Part shown: in pieces, positions 5,672 to 8,075 of the stretch | How the letters are laid out: each line of letters opens with the position of its first letter | Numbering within the stretch: position 1 is the first letter of the stretch | From: an uncultured Oscillospiraceae bacterium | GTDB lineage: Bacteria > Bacillota > Clostridia > Oscillospirales > Oscillospiraceae | NCBI GenBank assembly: GCA_910577915.1 | Contig: CAJTOM010000089.1 | Location: forward strand, 1 to 8,075 | DNA: 8,075 nt | Direction: 5' to 3' | Program-made: the position numbers and the translations under genes | Notes under the pieces: generated by a model | What the model was told of the DNA's origin: nothing | What the model saw: only the letters and a program-made list of their open reading frames with translations | Database searches by the model: none

Positions 5672-6715
5672 CTAAATCACCACCACCCCCGCCGCATACA
5701 GCTGAAGATCGCTCCCGCTGGGGCAGCTGACGGTGAACTCCAGAGCGCTGCTGCCGGCGCTCAGGGCGGTCTCCCGGCGGAATTCCGCCTCCTGCATGCT
5801 GAGGCCGGCCCTGGTGGTGACGGTGCGGATCTTGCGGGGAGTCAGCGCGGCGCCGGCCCAATTGAGCCGCAGGCTTCCCGCCGAGCCCAGGAACCGGTAG
5901 CGCACCAGCGCCAGCCCGCCCATGGCGGGCTCCTCCAGGGAGACGCGCAGGGGAATGGTGACGCTGGCCGTCTGACGGCCTACAAGCACCAGGCTCTCGG
6001 GGCTCTCCGTGGAGAACTCCATCTCCGGCCTGGACGTCAGGTCGTCGATGATGACCTGCACCCTGTAGCGCTGGCCGCTCTTGACGTAGAGGTCCGCCTT
6101 CACGAACCGGGGCGCGCCCTCGTTTGTAATGGTGGGGAGGTGGAAGGAGCTGCGCTGCTCCACCGCCTCCTGGGTGTTCAGGTTGGTCAGGCGGATGGTG
6201 CAGTCGCCCTTGCTGCCGGCGGCGTTGCGGATAACGCCGTACATGCGCAGGCCGGTGATCCAGCCGCTGGCGGAGGCGGTAAAGGTGGCGGACATCTCCC
6301 GGCAGTCCTTCTCGTAGGAGATGTCGCTGCTTTTGCGCAGGCTGTCGCGGATGCTGTCCATGCACAGCGGCTCGCCGGTGTTGGTGGTCCAGGCGAAGTC
6401 CGGCCGCTGGGCCATGCCCTCCGGCAGGGCGCTCCCCGCCGCCCCGTTGAAATGCTGGTACAGCGCCCCGACCTGCCAGGGGCGCTCATTTTGTTCCAGC
6501 AGCCCGGCGGCGTGGTTGTAGGCGGCACGGAACAGGCCGCCGCGCAGGCTGGCGGGGGTCGCGGCGGCCCCGGCGGTTTTGAGGGCGCCGGCGGCGGCCT
6601 CCGCGTTCCGGTTCAGCCCGTCCTCGATGTCGGCGCACATCCGGTTGAAGTCCTCCATCATGATCCGGTCCGCCTTTTCCCACTGGGGCAGGTGATAATG
6701 TTTTGTATAATCCAT
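5672..6715 (-). CDS. Protein of unknown function with conserved N-terminal motif
   Basis: ATG at 6715 has the ribosome binding site AAAGGGAG 8 nt upstream; TAG lies at 5674-5672, giving 347 residues. The N-terminus (about residues 3-35: YTKHYHLPQWEKADRI, then MEDFN and an Asp/Glu helix) resembles a motif I associate with uncharacterised or phage-tail-like proteins of gut Clostridia. An Ala-rich helical stretch follows (~37-60). From ~140 to the end it looks beta-rich, with alternating hydrophobics like a tail-fibre or carbohydrate-binding sandwich. No signal peptide, membrane helix or catalytic motif is seen. It stands alone: upstream is a divergent D-Ala ligase, and the RNA module starts about 40 bp downstream. 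Overlapping frames on both strands are Arg/Pro/Gly-rich and were discarded. Function is not assigned. Confidence 0.75.
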   Translation of the reverse strand: MDYTKHYHLPQWEKADRIMMEDFNRMCADIEDGLNRNAEAAAGALKTAGAAATPASLRGGLFRAAYNHAAGLLEQNERPWQVGALYQHFNGAAGSALPEGMAQRPDFAWTTNTGEPLCMDSIRDSLRKSSDISYEKDCREMSATFTASASGWITGLRMYGVIRNAAGSKGDCTIRLTNLNTQEAVEQRSSFHLPTITNEGAPRFVKADLYVKSGQRYRVQVIIDDLTSRPEMEFSTESPESLVLVGRQTASVTIPLRVSLEEPAMGGLALVRYRFLGSAGSLRLNWAGAALTPRKIRTVTTRAGLSMQEAEFRRETALSAGSSALEFTVSCPSGSDLQLYAAGVVVI

Positions 6716-6750
6716 ACAATGAACTCCCTTTCGTAATTAATTTGCAGCGG

Positions 6751-6818
6751 AAAAACCGTTACACATAGGGTGTGTAACGGGGAAAAGTTGCATCCGGCCG
6801 TGCAACGGCGGATTGCAC
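6751..6818 (-). promoter_or_regulatory. Leader with competing hairpins and terminator-like stems
   Basis: The minus-strand leader of the 347-aa gene holds a 10-bp hairpin, arms CCGTTACACA and TGTGTAACGG (6756-6780), followed by TTTTT. This is an intrinsic-terminator shape about 36 bp before the start codon. Just upstream is a 6-bp hairpin, GTTGCA with TGCAAC (6787-6806), followed by TTTT. Its first arm can instead pair with GTGCAA (6813-6818), an either/or arrangement like an attenuator. The stems could also end an unannotated transcript from the right, or be protein-binding palindromes. No convincing minus-strand promoter was found to the right of them. Confidence 0.5.
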
Positions 6819-6864
6819 AAAAGAGATTGCCCCCGCCCTCGGGACGAAAAGAGCGCACTCATGG

Positions 6865-6893
6865 TTGTATTTTCCACCGTCCCATGCTATACT
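6865..6893 (+). promoter_or_regulatory. Extended -10 promoter of the D-Ala-D-Ala ligase gene
   Basis: TATACT (6888-6893) is preceded by TGC, forming an extended -10 element. A weak -35, TTGTAT (6865-6870), lies at 17-bp spacing. The expected start is near 6900. The -10 box sits in an imperfect inverted repeat (TGCTATAC at 6885-6892 and GTATAAGCA at 6901-6909), a possible operator. Confidence 0.65.
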
Positions 6894-6943
6894 AGATTCT
6901 GTATAAGCAGTTTGCGAGACCAACGGTAAGGAGCGTTATCCCA

Positions 6944-8032
6944 TTGAAAATTGTCGTATTAGCCGGGGGCCTGTCCCCCGAGCGTCAGGTCTCCCTGGTG
7001 TCCGGGGAGAACATCTGCCGCGCCCTGCGGGCCTCGGGGCACCAGGCGGTGCTGGTGGATATGTTTCTGGGGCTGGACGCCGCCCCCACCCCCGCCCTGT
7101 TTGACGCCCCCGACGGCCTGTGCGGCCGGGCGGAGATCTGCGCCGAGGCGCCGGACCTGGCGGCGGTGCGCGCCTCCCGCCGGGACCAGTCCCCCAGCCT
7201 CTTCGGCCCCGGCGTGCTGGCGCTGTGCGCCCTGGCGGACGCGGTGTTTCTGGGCCTCCACGGCGAGTGCGGCGAGGACGGCCGGGTCCAGGCGGCCTTC
7301 GACCTGCTGGGCATCCCCTACACCGGCTCGGGCCATCTGGCCTCCGGCATGGCCATGAACAAGGCTGTCGCCAAGCAGGTGATGGAGCACGCGGGTATTC
7401 TCACTGCCCCCTGGCGGGAGCTGACCTACACCGCGCCGGACATTCCCCGCCTCGCCGGGGAGCTGCCCCTGCCCTGCGCGGTGAAGACCATCAACGGCGG
7501 CTCCTCCCTGGGCATGGCCCTGCCGGAGACCCGTGAGGAGCTGGCTGCGGCCCTGGAGGAGATGCTCGCCTACGGCGGCCACGTCATCGTGGAGCCCAAG
7601 CTGACGGGCCGGGACGTGACCGTAGGCGTGCTGGGGGACCGGTACCTCCCGGCGGTGGAGATGATCCCCCAGCCCGGCGCATATTTTGACTACGCCGCCA
7701 AGTACCAGACCGGCGGCAGCCAGGAGGTCTGCCCCGCCCCCATTACCGACGAGCAGTGGCGGGCCATGGGGGAGGCGACCCTGCGTCTCCACCGGGCCCT
7801 GGGCCTGCGGGCCTACTCCCGGGCGGACTTTATTCTGGATGCGGAGGGCCGCGCCTGGTGTCTGGAGATCAACACGCTGCCTGGCATGACGCCGGGGAGT
7901 CTTCTCCCCAAGGAGGCGGCCGCAGCGGGGATTTCTTATTCTCAGCTGTGTGAGAGAATTTTGGAGCTGTCGATGGGGGAGGTACATACCTCTGTCGCCG
8001 CCTGCGGCGGCGAGGGGGTATCACTGCCGTGA
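6944..8032 (+). CDS. ddl: D-alanine-D-alanine ligase (ATP-grasp)
   Basis: This cytoplasmic enzyme joins two D-alanines using ATP, supplying the dipeptide that MurF adds to the peptidoglycan precursor. It has 362 residues, within the family range. The start is TTG at 6944 with AAGGAG (6928-6933) 10 nt upstream; the translation opens MKIVVLAGGLSPERQVSL. Family motifs run in order: Glu13 in SPERQVS; HGECGEDG (106-113); YTGSG (126-130); Lys140; the ATP-binding Lys181 and flexible GGSSLG (185-190); Glu217; AAKY (251-254), where the Tyr favours D-Ala-D-Ala over D-lactate products; Arg293 and Asp295; and the metal and substrate residues Glu308 and Asn310 in EINTLPGMTP. Nothing catalytic is missing. 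The last ~17 residues extend beyond the usual end and are Gly/Ser-rich. A vancomycin-resistance-type ligase is unlikely given AAKY. Confidence 0.95.
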   Translation: MKIVVLAGGLSPERQVSLVSGENICRALRASGHQAVLVDMFLGLDAAPTPALFDAPDGLCGRAEICAEAPDLAAVRASRRDQSPSLFGPGVLALCALADAVFLGLHGECGEDGRVQAAFDLLGIPYTGSGHLASGMAMNKAVAKQVMEHAGILTAPWRELTYTAPDIPRLAGELPLPCAVKTINGGSSLGMALPETREELAAALEEMLAYGGHVIVEPKLTGRDVTVGVLGDRYLPAVEMIPQPGAYFDYAAKYQTGGSQEVCPAPITDEQWRAMGEATLRLHRALGLRAYSRADFILDAEGRAWCLEINTLPGMTPGSLLPKEAAAAGISYSQLCERILELSMGEVHTSVAACGGEGVSLP

Positions 8033-8041
8033 CGGGGGATG

Positions 8042-8060
8042 TGGGGGCTGCGCGCCCCCA
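8042..8060 (+). terminator. Possible hairpin after the ligase gene
   Basis: Arms TGGGGGC (8042-8048) and GCCCCCA (8054-8060) enclose the loop TGCGC, 10 bp after the stop. No U-tract follows within the window. It may be a U-poor terminator like the one at 4940, or lie inside a following gene. Confidence 0.35.
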
Positions 8061-8075
8061 GGATTCTGCACGGCC

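Noticed and set aside
6140..6736. 198-codon plus-strand frame opposite the 347-aa gene
   Set aside because: Gly/Ala/Val-rich shadow of a GC-rich gene, with no ribosome binding site. The minus-strand frame has a good site, ordinary composition and a recognisable N-terminal motif.
6959..7987. 342-codon minus-strand frame opposite the ligase
   Set aside because: Mirror frame of the ligase codon pattern, rich in Gly, Gln and Arg with no motif. The plus strand carries the complete D-Ala-D-Ala ligase signature.
8029..8075. Next gene starting at GTG 8029, overlapping the ligase stop
   Set aside because: A GAGGGGG stretch sits upstream and the frame is open to the window edge. With only ~15 codons visible and a hairpin across them, it cannot be supported.

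Overview
The window looks like chromosomal DNA of a GC-rich gut Clostridia of the Oscillospiraceae / Flavonifractor–Lawsonibacter–Oscillibacter type. The clues are strong AGGAG-type ribosome binding sites, near-consensus sigma-A promoters in AT-richer gaps, very GC-rich coding DNA, and a large acidic S-layer-type surface protein. The taxonomic reading is inference from protein style; no search was run.

Layout. (1) Bases 1-4907 (+) are the C-terminal 1634 residues of a very large, probably surface-layer protein whose start lies left of the window. A 13-bp hairpin follows it. (2) Bases 4981-5632 hold no conventional gene. They contain two copies, offset by 301 bp, of a compact structured module. 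On the minus strand each copy has a sigma-A promoter with a perfect TTGACA and 17-bp spacer, a 5' hairpin, a hairpin that buries a Shine-Dalgarno sequence, a small ORF, a third hairpin, a long-range 5'-3' stem, and an intrinsic terminator. Each copy also has a second near-perfect promoter (TTGACA, 17 bp, TATACT) on the plus strand, embedded in the minus-strand terminator and pointing back through the module. The right copy encodes a 31-residue cationic, single-membrane-segment peptide. The left copy has lost 64 nt of that ORF. (3) Bases 5672-6715 (-) are a 347-aa protein of unknown function, preceded by a leader with stacked terminator-like hairpins. (4) Bases 6944-8032 (+) are a D-alanine-D-alanine ligase with all main catalytic motifs, starting at TTG behind an extended -10 promoter.

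The region of most interest is 4981-5632. Its organisation (short hydrophobic peptide, buried ribosome binding site, 5'-3' fold-back, convergent antisense promoter, tandem duplication) is what is known from type I toxin-antitoxin loci such as hok/sok, AapA/IsoA and txpA/RatA. I do not recognise this peptide or RNA as a described family. Toxicity and antisense control are inference. The promoters, pairings, ORF and terminators are directly visible.

The flanking genes show no obvious functional link to the module. Two are envelope-related (surface layer and peptidoglycan precursor synthesis), which may be coincidence.
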